Shown here piece by piece: positions 1 through 11,070 of a DNA stretch of 62,000 bases (its first letter is position 1; the number at the start of each line of letters is the position of its first letter). The position numbers and the translations under genes are program-made. A model generated the notes under the pieces. The model had not been told where the DNA came from. It did no database searches and saw nothing but the letters and a program-made list of their open reading frames with translations. The stretch is from Phoronis australis (lineage: Eukaryota > Phoronida > Phoronidae): NCBI GenBank assembly GCA_002633005.1, contig NMRA01000035.1, forward strand, positions 1,185,657 through 1,247,656. Direction: 5' to 3'.

Positions 1-1688
1 GCCACAGCACCGTCAGGGCAGAAGTTGTACATTGACAATCATTATTTGAGTAATGTAAATGTAAATAAAGATTCCCCTAACACCTGGCCGTGGGATGGAA
101 ATCGAGTTGTTTCACAACAGTTTCTGCCAGCCGCGTGAAACACTAAATTAGCATGAGCTCACACGGCCACGGTGTCCCGTCAATTACTGAGTTTTATTGC
201 ACCTAAAGCCGGTAAGCAGTGATTTATTCATTGCTGGCTTCTCAAATCATTTGCACTCACGAACACTCCAAAGGCATTACAAATTGCATCTAATGAGACA
301 GACTTTGTTTCAGTTTTAAATAAGTATTGGTTAGGGTGAGAATAATTCATTTTGAAACAGAACGCTCAGTAATAAACGCCAACATGGCATGGGCAACTCG
401 CAATCCCGACTTAGGACGAGCTAGAGCTCACCAGTCCCGACTTCGCAGGTGGTTCGTTAAGTTTTACAGGTCATCAATTCGAACAGGAATACGGTGATTA
501 AGAAATACTAGAGAGGCTTCGTGAACAAGCTCAGACAACGGAACGCATGGAGTTATTTGGCCGGTAAGCCGGCATTCCGTCAGGCACTGTCGACGTCTGC
601 AGGCCACAGACACGGAGATGTTTCACGGCCTCATACTTGCTATTTACAGCGTACATTTCATTCTTCACTACCATGAGCCACTTCCTAAGCATTTCGGACT
701 CTCGAGGAAGTAGAAAAAACGATATACCCGCTTTCTTCTCAGCTGCTTAGTTCGGACAAGCGGGAACGATGCACCGCAACATAGCGGCGTTCACTCTGCG
801 TATGAACCACTGACGTCGCTAGCGTCGTTTTTCACCTTCCTCACAGGTTAACGCGACACCTCTTGGCAAGGTAAGGTCGACCGTATGCGAGGCGATGTGA
901 ATATAGACCGATTAAGACGACAAAAAGACTAATTAAATCGGGTGGCATTCTCCTTTAACATCAGACAAATTGTGACGTCAATGATAGAACAAGCTAGCAC
1001 AACACCACGTGTATAAAGATATATCGCCAATCGATCGGTGGGTGATCAAGTTGAATCTTGCTTGATCATTACCAAACCCTCCATTATTTTCAACACACAT
1101 AGTCGTCGCCGTAACTAGGAGTCGACTGTGTCGCCGTATCGCCAAGGGGGGTGGCGGCGGATTTGGAGGCAAAATTATCAACAGATGTCAAGTTTCATTG
1201 AAAACCGCCATTGCGTGAAACAAGGATATATCAGGAAAATGACCATCCTATTACAGAATCAGCGTTCAATAAAGCTTTAAAGATTGTCGCAAAGTACATC
1301 TATTCGACGTTAAATCTTTTGAGATGCGTGGGTTGGCGCGGTGTGCACATGCGATGATTTTTTACTCGAATTAAGTCAAATAACGTGATGTTATGTTACA
1401 GAAGGTCAAGCAAGTGACGACACTAAGACGAGTTAACTGCGTCAACGAAACTTGGGTAAGACCTCTCAGCCGGCTGAACAAGCTGAACCGGTGGAGTAAA
1501 TGAAGGATAGCCATTGAAGAAAAGAGTTACGTGTGCACTTTTCGCTCGCGGATGATTAAGGGCCAAGGCAGATAGAGACCTGCAAGCTGAGCTGGCCGCC
1601 TCGTTTGTGCGAAAACTGAGCTGACAGTTTACGCCAAGGTATGAAGATAAGACAGCAATTGAATAAATCAAGCTGCTACTTCATTCAG
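1..1688. other. Upstream stretch without recognised gene
   Basis: No coding exon, RNA gene or transposon could be supported here. Short open frames on the minus strand have no recognisable domain. Upstream exons of the Thr-rich/vWA gene could lie here or before the window, but I found no convincing phase-1 exon between good splice sites. Confidence 0.4.
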
Positions 1689-1801
1689 TTGACGTGAGCT
1701 GACAGTTCAACTTTTGAAGTTTTGAGGCATCCAGCTAAACTCATAGCCTTCCATCGGCGCTGATTCTCAAGGGGAAAATCCTACATTATCTATCGTTTCA
1801 G

Positions 1802-2044
1802 TTGTTTTACAAAACAAACCAACCACGGCGACATTAGGAACCACGAGAGAAACCATCAGGCCGTGGAGCCCATGGTTAACATCCGCAACAGCAGGAGCAT
1901 TAAAAACAGCAACGACAACAACTACTACAGCCATAACATCAACAGCAACAGGAACAACAACATCAATCACACCAATAGCAGTATCTGGGGCGACCTCTAG
2001 CGCAACTGAGTTCACTGCGGAATTCACGACTACTACAGATGCAG
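1802..2044 (+). CDS. Thr-rich (mucin-like) exon, copy 1, partial gene
   Basis: This is an internal exon of 243 nt (81 codons). It follows a pyrimidine-rich acceptor ending at 1801 and precedes a GT donor at 2045. The open frame starts with two bases completing a codon and ends one base into the next, so it is a symmetrical phase 1-1 exon that can be duplicated without breaking the frame. The product is dominated by Thr, Ser and Ala with runs of Thr, typical of O-glycosylated linkers in secreted or membrane proteins. The next compatible acceptor downstream is the phase-1 vWA exon at 3833, so I infer that both belong to one plus-strand gene. The donor (GTAGAC) is weak and the 5' exons are missing, so the gene model is partial. 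The antisense frame is open and Val-rich only because it complements ACA/ACN codons. Confidence 0.5.
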
Positions 2045-2286
2045 GTAGACCACACTATGCTATGGAAAAAGTGCTCGCTTCATCTAGTTTTGTGCCAATT
2101 TAAAAAAAGGATTTGTAACAATAAGATGAGTGATCCTTAGTTCAGCAAAACTCACAGTTCGTTTTTGGTTGAGNTTGACGTGAGCTGACAGTTCAACTTT
2201 TGAAGTTTTGAGGCATCCAGCTAAACTCATAGCCTTCCATCGGCGCTGATTCTCAGGGGAAAATCCTACATTATCTATCGTTTCAG

Positions 2287-2529
2287 TTGTTTTACAAAAC
2301 AAACCAACCACGGCGACATTAGGAACCACGAGAAAAACCATCAGGCCGTGGAGCCAATGGTTAACATCCGCAACAGCAGGAGCATTAAAAACAGCAACGA
2401 CAACAACTACTACAGCCATAACATCAACAGCAACAGGAACAACAACATCAATCACACCAATAGCAGTATTTGGGGCGACCTCTAGCGCAACTGAGTTCAC
2501 TGCGGAATTCACGACTACTACAGATGCAG
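2287..2529 (+). CDS. Thr-rich (mucin-like) exon, copy 2, partial gene
   Basis: Second copy of the 81-codon phase 1-1 exon, with acceptor ending at 2286 and donor at 2530. It differs from copy 1 at three bases, and all three change the amino acid: Glu to Lys, Pro to Gln and Ser to Phe. The near identity points to a very recent duplication or to gene conversion. It would splice in frame to the vWA exon at 3833. The same caveats apply as for copy 1: weak donor and unknown start of the gene. Confidence 0.5.
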
Positions 2530-2660
2530 GTAGACCACACTATGCTATGGAAAAAGTGCTGGTTTCATCTAGTTTTGTGCCAATTTACAAAAAGGATTTG
2601 TAACAATAAGATGAGTGAGGCTTAGTTCAGCAAAAGTGACAGTTCGTTTTTGGTTGAGAT

Positions 2661-3832
2661 CAGGTTATAAAAATTAATTTCTTGCGGCCTGTCAAGCATG
2701 GTATCGTACAATAACGAACTGACAGTTCTTTGTAAGACTAAGAACGTCTGACCGGAGTAAAGAATAAGTCAAGACCAATATGAAAGCGGTAAGAAGTTTG
2801 CCGCAAAATTCCGTTTCCTAGGCAGGACGCAGGTTTAATGCCGCTTTGATTTGTATACGATTAGTTGGCGAAATAAGGGAAACTATCAAAGAAAATGATT
2901 CTGCTTTTGTGAAAATCAAAGAAATGTGCTTGGACATGGCATCACAAAATGTTGGCAAAAATGTTCAAAGAATTAAATTACCAGAAATAGTTCGACTGGG
3001 ATCAAATTTTGTCTTCCTGATTCCAGGAATCTCACATTTTTTGCAGTGCGTAGAAGTTACGAGAAATTGTCAGATTTGGTTCTGTTCGTAGAGAATATTT
3101 CAATGAGTGTTTTTACATCAAACGCGACCTGGGCTGAAGCTCCAGCGCACAAACCTAGGATTTTCAACAATGTCAGAGGACATTTAACAAAACTATTTCC
3201 ATGGTTCTGACAGTTGCAAGTGTGTTCGCAAGAGATGTAGTAGCTGAAGGACAAGTGCGCCGCCTGTCGTGAAGGCTTTGAGAGAATCAGCTATGCAGAG
3301 TCTAATAAAACACTCATCGTTTTTGTGCAATTTATTCAATCGTGGCACTTGGCCTCACGCCTTGCGTCATTCCCAGAAGCAATGGGATTCCTTGGGTCTT
3401 TTTCATGAAAAAAGATTCGAAACTTCAAACAGAAATTTTGTCTTAGCTTCGCCTTCACATTTGCTGAATAGAGGTTTAGCCAAGTAATACGAGCGCATCC
3501 CAGTCTTGCAATATTTTACAAATATTATCTCAGTAACTAGCAATTAGGAAAATGTTCTCAGATACTTTGGATTTTTGCTAAAGTGAGGTTTAAGCATATT
3601 TCAAATAGTTATGTGGAACGTAAAACCAAATATCTGACTTAACTCTTAAGTCATTTTTCATGAAACAGATCTCTGGAATACATAAAAACAAACCATTAGG
3701 TCTCAGTAATACGATTTTTAACATTCATATTTCAGAGTGTGACATTGCAAGGACTCGCTGTGTTCTGCATTGTCTGTCAAAACAAAACAGAAAATGTTCA
3801 GCTTCATTTCTTGCTTGCATTTTATTTAACAG
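2661..3832 (+). other. Putative intron before the vWA exon
   Basis: Between the second Thr-rich exon and the vWA exon I see no further domain. Two short plus-strand frames (2846-3091 and 3269-3487) are open but lack recognisable motifs or convincing splice borders. The stretch ends in the acceptor tract before 3833. Confidence 0.4.
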
Positions 3833-4416
3833 GTGATGGACGTTCCAAAACACAGAATGCAAGAATTACGAACGTTGTCTTCGTCCTGGATGCGTCGGAC
3901 AGCTTGAGTATTGAAAATTTCGAGTCAACGAAAAATTTTGTCAAAAACGTCATTAAAAAGTTGCTCGTCACCAGATACATATTTCGAGTTGGCTTCGTAG
4001 CATTCGGAGGAGACGTTAAAACAATAATTCCCATAGGCGCCTACTCAACGGCTGATGCGTTGATCGAAACAGTTGACAAGATACGCTACATAGGGGGTGC
4101 TACAAATACCGCAGAGGCGCTAAAAGCCTTGCGGAAGGACGTCTTTGCCAATGGAGATAGGTGGGAAACTTTCAACGTTGCGATCATTCTAACAAGTGGG
4201 ATTTCCAAATACACCGATTTGACGAGACTCGAAGCCATCGCAACTCGTAAAAACTCTCTTATCTTAGCAATAGTCATAGGACATAACGCGTCAGTAGCCG
4301 AGCTTATCAACCTTGTAGGATTTCCACCGAGGAATCGAATTTTTCACGCAAAAGATTTCAGCGAACTATCAACCCTTGAAAACAGATTAGTCAACCGCCT
4401 TATTCAAAGTGCTTGA
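3833..4416 (+). CDS. von Willebrand factor A domain, terminal exon
   Basis: The exon begins after an acceptor ending AACAG at 3832 and enters in phase 1, matching the Thr-rich exons upstream. It encodes about 194 residues to a stop at 4414-4416. The product is a nearly complete vWA domain: a first beta strand rich in Val and Phe, then the MIDAS motif DxSxS (DASDS, near 3889), a Phe-Val-x-Phe-Gly strand, a Gly-Gly-Ala-Thr-Asn-Thr segment giving the MIDAS Thr, and a hydrophobic strand ending ILTSG where vWA proteins usually have an Asp (TDG). That loss suggests weakened metal-dependent binding. vWA domains of this type occur in collagen VI-like, matrilin-like and other extracellular adhesion proteins. 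The open frame runs upstream to an ATG at 3739, but that region reads like intron and ends in a good acceptor, so I start the exon at 3833. A poly(A) signal follows at 4775. Confidence 0.75.
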
Positions 4417-4774
4417 TGTATATAGCTAAGGCTGTTGCCTCGTCACCTTGGTGGTTCTAGACACGTGAAAGAGAGGCTAGAGTATTACAATCAGGGCGCC
4501 AAAATGAAAATTATGTTTAAGTGTAACACTTGGCAATAACAAAATGTCAATATGGACTGTACTTTTATGAAAGGTTCAGGTCAATCTTCATAAACATCGA
4601 TGAACGCACTTCAGACTACGATAGCAACGATGAAAAGTAAGGGAAATACAGGGCTGTACATTTTCCTTTAATTTTAAGCATAAAATCAAATTTATGGTGA
4701 AATCTGAGAATGAATGTGTTGTTCACTGCTGCTTGTGAACTTTGTATAATTTAAATATTATATTGGAGTTTTTT

Positions 4775-4780
4775 AATAAA
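4775..4780 (+). promoter_or_regulatory. AATAAA poly(A) signal of the vWA gene
   Basis: Canonical hexamer about 360 bases after the vWA stop codon, on the same strand and with no other gene between. The LINE insertion site lies only about 70 bases further on. Confidence 0.5.
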
Positions 4781-4866
4781 GATACCTTAAACGATGGAAA
4801 AACCTGGTTTTCTGAGAATACAATTTGTCCAGTGTTATGTTTTCTGCTTTTTAACATAACATGCTG

Positions 4867-5452
4867 GCCTTAAGTGCCTGGGTATAACGTTTGACAGAAC
4901 GCTGAAAGAGCAGGTAAACCACCTAATTAAGCGGTGCGCACATGGACTAGCTGCATTAAAGACCACGGCTACCTGTAGAGTAGAAGAACGCCAGCTATTG
5001 ATTTTCTTCAAGGCGGTAGTATTGATTACGGTTTGGGCATTATCACAGCATCCAAGACACAAATGATGAAATTAGAGAGGGTACAGAACACTGCGATGCG
5101 AATTATCCTTAGATGTACTCAGGTCCCAATAGCAGCATTGAAATACATTCTTGGTCTCTCGAGTATTGAACAAAGGCGCAGACTAGACCAGGTGAAAGCA
5201 GTGTTCCGGGTGGCTAAAAACAGGAAACATCTCTTGCATGATCAGTTGGCTGTACCCAAAGGCACCAGATTAAAACGTGGCAAATCATGGTTGGCAGCAG
5301 CGGAAACCACAGTAGAAAGAGTGCGTGAGCTGGATCTGGTTCGCAGAGGAGAAGAGTATACGAAGGTGAATGACAAAAAAGCTAGCAGATTCACCAGGGT
5401 TGTCATTACTATGGGCCGAGAGTGTCGTGAGAGGGCGGTTGGTACACCCTAG
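4867..5452 (+). pseudogene. LINE reverse transcriptase, C-terminal remnant
   Basis: The translation carries the pattern of the RT thumb and following region of I/Jockey-type LINEs: a YLGITFD-like segment near 4877, then from 5063 a K-L-E-R-V-Q-N-x-A-M-R segment, and a conserved L-G-L-S-S-I-E-Q-R-R-R-L block. The first part is separated from the second by a stop and frame change near 5055. The catalytic palm is absent because the element is 5'-truncated. The frame ends at 5452, before a roughly 300-base stretch of unclear origin. Confidence 0.75.
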
Positions 5453-5739
5453 TACGCAGCAACAGCGTGGCATGTTGACTGACTTGTAAGCAAAAGCAAA
5501 CGACGACCGAACTTATCACAACCGAGGTAGAACAATGACTGACTCGACTGCTGTCACAGTCAGACTATATGAAAAGAAATATGCGCGAAATTCTTGCCTC
5601 CCAAAACGTCACTTCCGGAGTAGACGACGAATAATTAATTAAATTACGAAAAGCAGTAAATAAGTGAAAAATTTGTCTGTTATAATCAACGAACCTTATT
5701 TTTGCTAAAAAGGACATGAAAAAAGGTTGCCTTCGCCTT

Positions 5740-6435
5740 TAACAGTGAAGTTCTTGAGCTGGTCTATGAAAATTGTAGTGAGGGAGATGCTGTGGTGTAC
5801 ACTGATGGATCGGTTAAAAGAGGAGAAAGATCTGGATGGAGCTATGTAGTCAATGTGGATGGCAAAATAGTAGCGGAAAATGGTGAGGCATATGCGCTCA
5901 CGACATCTAGTATGAAGATGGAGGAGGTTGTTGCTGAAAAAGCACTTGCATGGCTACAGGAAAGCACTCATACCTACGCAGTTATTGTGACAGACTCTCA
6001 GAGCATGCTGAGAAAAATCGAAAAGGGATATCTCAAACCCGAGTGGCTGCTGCATTTACAAACAGTGGACTGAGAAAGCTGAATTGGATATTCTTCCCTG
6101 GGCATGCCGGTGTCGCCGGAAATGAGAAAGCTGACAAGTTAGCGGGAAATGCACCGATACAGGGCGCTCTCAGATTGGGAGAGAGTGAGATTCTCGGAGC
6201 GCTTAGAGAGGTGGAGCTACTGGAGAATGGAGATGCAATTGACATAATGCAGCTGTTTGGATATGAGAGAGGCTGTGGTGCTGATAGTCGGTTGCATGGC
6301 CGGGCAAGACGAATGTGTAATCAGCAGTTGGTTGGAGTGGTTAGTCAAAGGACCTTGTCTGACTTGATGACGTGGAAAGCCGAGCATCTAGGGGTCTGCC
6401 CGGAGTGTGACAACGCTGGTTCTGCACCCAAGTAA
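5740..6435 (+). pseudogene. LINE RNase H domain, frameshifted
   Basis: RNase H type I signatures are visible in order: YTDGS (first catalytic Asp) near 5800, a K-M-E-E helix giving the catalytic Glu near 5915, VTDSQS (second Asp) near 5990, and after a frame change near 6030-6060 the GHAGVAGNEKAD block near 6100 with the last Asp. The first part reads in the frame of 5792-6073 and the second in that of 5950-6435. The Cys-containing C-terminal tail ends just before the target duplication. All four acidic positions are kept, so the frameshift is the main visible lesion. Confidence 0.8.
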
Positions 6436-6461
6436 TACCCAAGTAGTAACATAACATGCTG

Positions 6462-8129
6462 AATAAAGATTTTTATGAAATCATACACTGGTGATATACC
6501 AACAATAAATGTATTATAGGTAGTGTGTGTACATCAATGTGTTAAAAAGGCATTCCAACATGTTACATCGTGTTTTCAAAAATGTGGTGACATATTGCTA
6601 TTTTGACTGATTTTACTGAAGAATAAACATAAACTGTTTTTTTCAAAAACATTTAATGCGTTCAGTCTTGACTAATTTAGCAGTTGAACCTCTTTCTGAT
6701 CTCTGCCAGTCGGCGGCATAATTACACAAAACTCAATTTCATACATGGTCAAATCAGTTTTGAAATCCCAATGAACTCACAATTATTTAACGGCTCACCT
6801 TCGCAGTTTTTGGGGCAACTATCATAAGAATACCGCGTAGTTGGACCCATACCAAGACTGGCAAAGAGAATTTACAAGTTAGCTGCGGTACCTGGAGGGC
6901 TGCGAGACTTAGACACAAGAAATTAGTAAAAATACAAGATCATACAAGTCTTCATGAAATGTCGAAGTCATGTTACGCAGGGCACGTTTTCACACTAACT
7001 GTTCTGCGATTTTAATTTCTTGCGTCAACGAAACGCAACCGTGACCCAGACGGCCACGAGGTTAAACAACCAAGGAACTCGATGGTGACTGATCTTGCAG
7101 ATATTTGAGACAATAAACGCGCCGAAAGATAAATACAGCTATGAAAGAAAAACAAAGTATTTTGATGAAAAAATTCGTGACAACTGTCAACTGTTGTCCG
7201 AGATGAATTCGTGTTATTCTATCGGACATTTTATTCATGCTTCATTGCCGGCGATCTTGTCACATTGGAAAAGTGACATCATCAGCACAAAAAAGTTTTC
7301 TTAGATGAAGTTCAACGTGGAATCGAAACCACAACCTCAGCGATTGCAGTGGAGCGTCCTGCTTGTGTAGAATGTCTGAATATTTTACAAGGATACTAAA
7401 CGCTGTTTTGATGATTTTCACCGATTCTTGTTTTGTAACCTGCTTATGCATCATCGGCGCCAATCTTGCAACTTAAAGAGAGGAACCAACTAAAAGCTTA
7501 TACCCGTATCTCACAAATTGGATATTATGGTCCGTGGTGGATGGCGGTCTTTTCCAACAGCTGCCGTGTAATTCGCTGAAAGCTTAGGTCACGTTTGCCC
7601 GTTTATCAGACTTCGAAAAGAGTTTTCAAACTTGGAGGGTTATCAAGCGTTACAAAGCATTATTTTGTTTCAGAGAACTGGATGGAAAAGTCGTTTTTAT
7701 CTGTTGATAGACCAAACCCGGGTTTAGTACCTTTTAAAAGTAAATTGGTAAATTCAGCAACTTCAGCAATTCAGCAAATGGCTGACAGACGACGGAAGGA
7801 ATTGGCCATTTATTATGAAATCACAAAACAAAACTGATTTTGTTGTTTCGCAGCTTTAGTCAAAGCCCGTAATGTCGAGAAGTCGATACCGTTCAACAAT
7901 GATTCTAAAATGTGTTTCGAAAGCAAAACGGACTACACCGGGAATTCACGAAAATAGGCCCACGGGCGGATATTTGGAAAGTACCCTTTCAAAAACGTTA
8001 ATTGAAATCGAATACACGGCCAATCGTATTTTTGGAAGCTGTCGAGCATTTTATGGTGCATTTAAAAGTAATTAACTATTCTTATTCACTCATAACTGTT
8101 TTCAAAGTACCCCTAAAAGTGAACAGCCA
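6462..8129. other. Intergenic stretch, nothing recognised
   Basis: AT-rich sequence between the LINE and the start of duplicated segment A. Several short open frames (up to 80 codons, for example 7595-7837) lack motifs and splice support. I see no RNA gene or clear repeat. Confidence 0.4.
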
Positions 8130-8292
8130 TTTTGTAAATTTGTATAGTCCTTTAAAGGCCATACTGTGTCCCGTCTATTTAGTTTCTCCCTATTTTATGT
8201 TCTCTACCTCACGTTACTTGTCACGGAACATGACATGATTTTATCCGTCCAACTATCAAAATCATAAAACAACCTTTAGGTTATTGGTGAAA

Positions 8293-10044
8293 TACGGTGG
8301 CCCACACGTCTCTTTTTTGATTGACGTATTGCAAGCTCCGCCTCCTTGCGAAAAGTTACGTGACACCCGACAAACAGGCAAGATGTCAGAGGCAAATACA
8401 CAGTCGCTAAACGACGTTCCTGGTGGAATTGTTGGGTGTTTCTTTGCACTTTCCGAAAACGCTTTGACAAAGACAACAGGTGGTACTTTTCAGCTGAGAA
8501 TCGTACGTTCATGACTTGGGAATTTGTAAAGCTGCGACGATGAAAAAAAGTGTTCGAGGAAAAGTATTTCGGAGCCATCGAAAATCCGAAGAACTCCACA
8601 CGGGGTTCACCTTCACTTGAAAACTGACAAGGCCACTGATCGAATTTGTTCATGTAAAGCTGCGTATTTACCTTGAAGTCGAATTATCTGTACGATGCCA
8701 TAGATTTCAGGATATTTCGAACCAAATCAGTAAAAATTCGCCGATATTTTTTATTATATTCTTCAAGTAAAGTAGGTCTACTCGATAGCACTGTTTATAC
8801 TTTTCTGATCTTCAAGCGAAATATTTTGATTAAAATATCAGGTCGGTAGGTCAGGCACATACTCATCTTATCCTAGGCAAGCAGTTAGCTCCGGTAGGTC
8901 TAGGGCTGGGTCCAAAAGTCAAATTAACGCATGGAATTTGCCGTAATTCAGTGCATCATAAAGATATTTAAGTTAGGTTTCATACTTTTTGTAGTTTCAT
9001 TGCATATAGGTAGTTTGCATTTAATTTTATACGTAGCATGATCATGAAGCTGTGGTATGGTAACAAAAGATGACGAGTCTGGTGTAGTGGCAAAAAGTGG
9101 CCATTTACAAAAATAACTAAAATTGTTTTTTAAACCTTCAAAAATCCACGTATCGTGTTTGAACAACAACAAAATGAGCTCTCCTCAACTCTACAGGCGT
9201 AGTGTATACTAGAAGTTCTCATCAAAAAGTAATTCAAATGTTTATTTTTTCGTGACAACAGCTCGAACGAAGCTTTGAGTTCAGTAATTTAGTGCCCTCC
9301 CAGCATATGCCGATCGAATCTATCAATTTTGTTGAGAAGTTTTGTTGAACCCCAGCCTACAGGTATATGAATAACAAAAATTGTATCTGTGCTTCGAAAC
9401 AGTACGATGCCCATTATAGATCGAAATAAATGAAAAATAATAAAAATATCCTTAAAAACAACTTTCCGGGTACTACCGCAAGGCTAGCGCTGGGCTCCAT
9501 CAAATACTGAGACAGAGGTCCCCACATTCCTGAATCAAAATCAGACAGGCCTACAGTACAGCCACCAAACTGAAAAGTATGTATCTTGGAACAAATATGT
9601 TTGTGTTTAACCTTCGAGTAATCCAGCAACATTGTTAAGTTTAGCTGCTCGTGTGTCGTGTGCTCGTTCACACTGTTTGATACATCGTTTACAGTCGACA
9701 ACAGTTTTTGGCTTAGGGAATGCCCAAAAATGTCGGGATATTCTTCTCCAGCTGCATAACGACAGTCAAAACTACACACGCCATATCAACACCGTTTCAC
9801 CATTTTTATCGCACAATTTTTTGAGCTATGGACTAAAAATTTACCGACAACGACATTGTTTGTCGGGTAAAATGGCGACTTGGAAATGCAGACGGAGGTG
9901 TTTCGAGAATGCTGCATTCTGATTGGTTAGTTAAGCCGTCAGCCATAAGCCTGGCGATAGGTCAATTATCGCAGGATCTCGAGATCCCTGCTTAATTTTC
10001 TCAGGATCTCAAGAAACGCGCGATGTCATCTTTGGGCCACTGTA
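8293..10044. mobile_element. Inverted-repeat element, long form (GTGAA target site)
   Basis: The element begins TACGGTGGCCCA and ends GGGCCACTGTA, which are inverted repeats, and is flanked by GTGAAA (8287-8292) and GTGAAT (10045-10050). The paralogous site in copy B (28488-28630) holds a 143-bp element with the same ends and flanks. The two are therefore the same ancestral insertion, and 8.32-9.97 kb in A is either a lost core or a later nested insertion. The left arm in A has lost about 10 bases present in B. No transposase is recognisable in the 1.65-kb interior; the frame at 8276-8653 on the minus strand has no known motif. Confidence 0.6.
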
Positions 10045-10958
10045 GTGAATAGTCTATTTCTGTTTCATTTCTGTGTTTACAAAAACACCTCTGCAGGACA
10101 CTGTTGACCTGCACGTGCAGCATTGTACGATCAAGCGACACTCGGGGTCAGACTGAGGTCGCAGTGAAATGTTAAATTAATACTCAATCATAAAAACTTA
10201 ATCACTGTTCGTGCAACATGTTGACACGGATTTTTAGAGCTTGTTCAGAAGTCTGAAATGGTAACGCTATCATGGCATTGGCAAGAAATGGAGCGAAATC
10301 AGCAACCCGAACGGTTGCTGAAAATATTCATTGTAAGAAATGGAATGCATTGTTTGTACTACACCCCGGCCAACCCGCGATCGAGAACGCCCGGAAGGCG
10401 ATCGAGAACGAGACCTTACACCAAAATGGCAGACGACAGTGAAGTACCCGGTGAGTTTAAGTGTCATTTTCTTCTTAAATAGAGGCTACTTTGGTACCAA
10501 TGCGACACATCGAAAAGCGTCAGAGCTTAGCCTTTGTTATGGATCTGAAAAAATACTTGGCTTTTGCTACTTTTTGAAATAGAGAAAGGCAGAATGTAAT
10601 GGCTTTCGGTAAAATGACTTGCGTCTCGTAAACTCGTCAATTTCTACTTGTTATTAGCAATTCCTGGGTTCTTCAGTGGACACGTGCGACGTTTATAATT
10701 AAATCGTCCCTGGTGACACCTTTGTTAGTTATAATTTGTGAAACAAGTTGAGCTATCTACCGATACAAGCAGGTCCTTGTGTGAGACGGCGATCGGGAAC
10801 GAAGCTGTTAATTCTCCATGGCGATCGTGAATGCAAAAAATGCGATCGCGAACGCACGTTTTTTCTGTGCATTTTCCTGAATAATTGTTCAAGTTACGGT
10901 GTTTTATACCACAATATTAGCGCCAAATGGCAGATACAACCGTGTAATAACCCATAAA

Positions 10959-10980
10959 GTTATCTCACTAGTGAGATAAC
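10959..10980. repeat. 22-bp perfect palindrome
   Basis: GTTATCTCAC-TA-GTGAGATAAC, inside the 3.7-kb element and immediately beside a tRNA-like sequence. It can form a cruciform or hairpin. It may be one end of a nested SINE or MITE. Confidence 0.6.
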
Positions 10981-10981
10981 G

Positions 10982-11070
10982 ATTTGGCGGGAAACCGAGG
11001 ACGGAGTCGAACCCGGGACCTTGAGTTTGCTGGTCGCCGACCTTAAGCACTACACCACGTAGCGGCTGAG
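10982..11070 (-). repeat. tRNA-like sequence, possible SINE head
   Basis: On the minus strand an A-box-like TGGTGTAGTGC (11047-11057) precedes a B-box GGTTCGACTCC (11003-11013) at about the spacing of tRNA internal promoters. The outer bases do not pair into a proper acceptor stem, so it is not a functional tRNA. A tRNA-derived SINE head nested in the DNA transposon is the simplest reading. Confidence 0.4.

Larger units (their letters stand above)
1689..2660 (+). repeat. Direct tandem duplication, unit about 486 bp
   Basis: Two head-to-tail copies, roughly 1689-2174 and 2175-2660, differ at only a few bases. Each contains an intron end, one Thr-rich exon and the start of the next intron, so the event duplicated a whole exon. 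A single undetermined base (n) lies at 2174, exactly at the junction, so the copy number may be an assembly estimate. A third or further copy could have been collapsed. Confidence 0.9.
4852..6461 (+). mobile_element. 5'-truncated LINE with 15-bp target site duplication
   Basis: A non-LTR retrotransposon fragment (body about 4867-6446) lies between two perfect 15-bp copies of TAACATAACATGCTG at 4852-4866 and 6447-6461. The 5' end is cut inside the reverse transcriptase, the normal outcome of incomplete target-primed reverse transcription. Order: C-terminal RT/thumb region, a linker, then an RNase H domain, ending in a short tail repeating ACCCAAGTA. A C-terminal RNase H is typical of I-clade-like LINEs. 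Both reading frames are broken, so the copy is dead. The intact target duplication suggests it is not extremely old. Confidence 0.85.

Noticed and set aside
1767-2512. Val-rich minus-strand open frames in the tandem repeat
   Set aside because: They are the antisense of ACA/ACN-rich codons. The plus-strand frame has splice sites and joins the vWA exon in phase.
2846-3487. Two short plus-strand frames before the vWA exon
   Set aside because: No domain, weak splice borders, and ordinary length for chance frames.
3739-3832. Upstream ATG extension of the vWA frame
   Set aside because: It precedes a good acceptor and reads like intron. The domain starts after 3833 and phase 1 matches the upstream exons.
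8276-8653. 125-codon minus-strand frame as a transposase
   Set aside because: No catalytic motif or fold pattern is recognisable, and it overlaps the element terminus.
10982-11070. Genuine tRNA gene
   Set aside because: Internal boxes are present, but the acceptor arms do not pair, so I list it only as tRNA-like.
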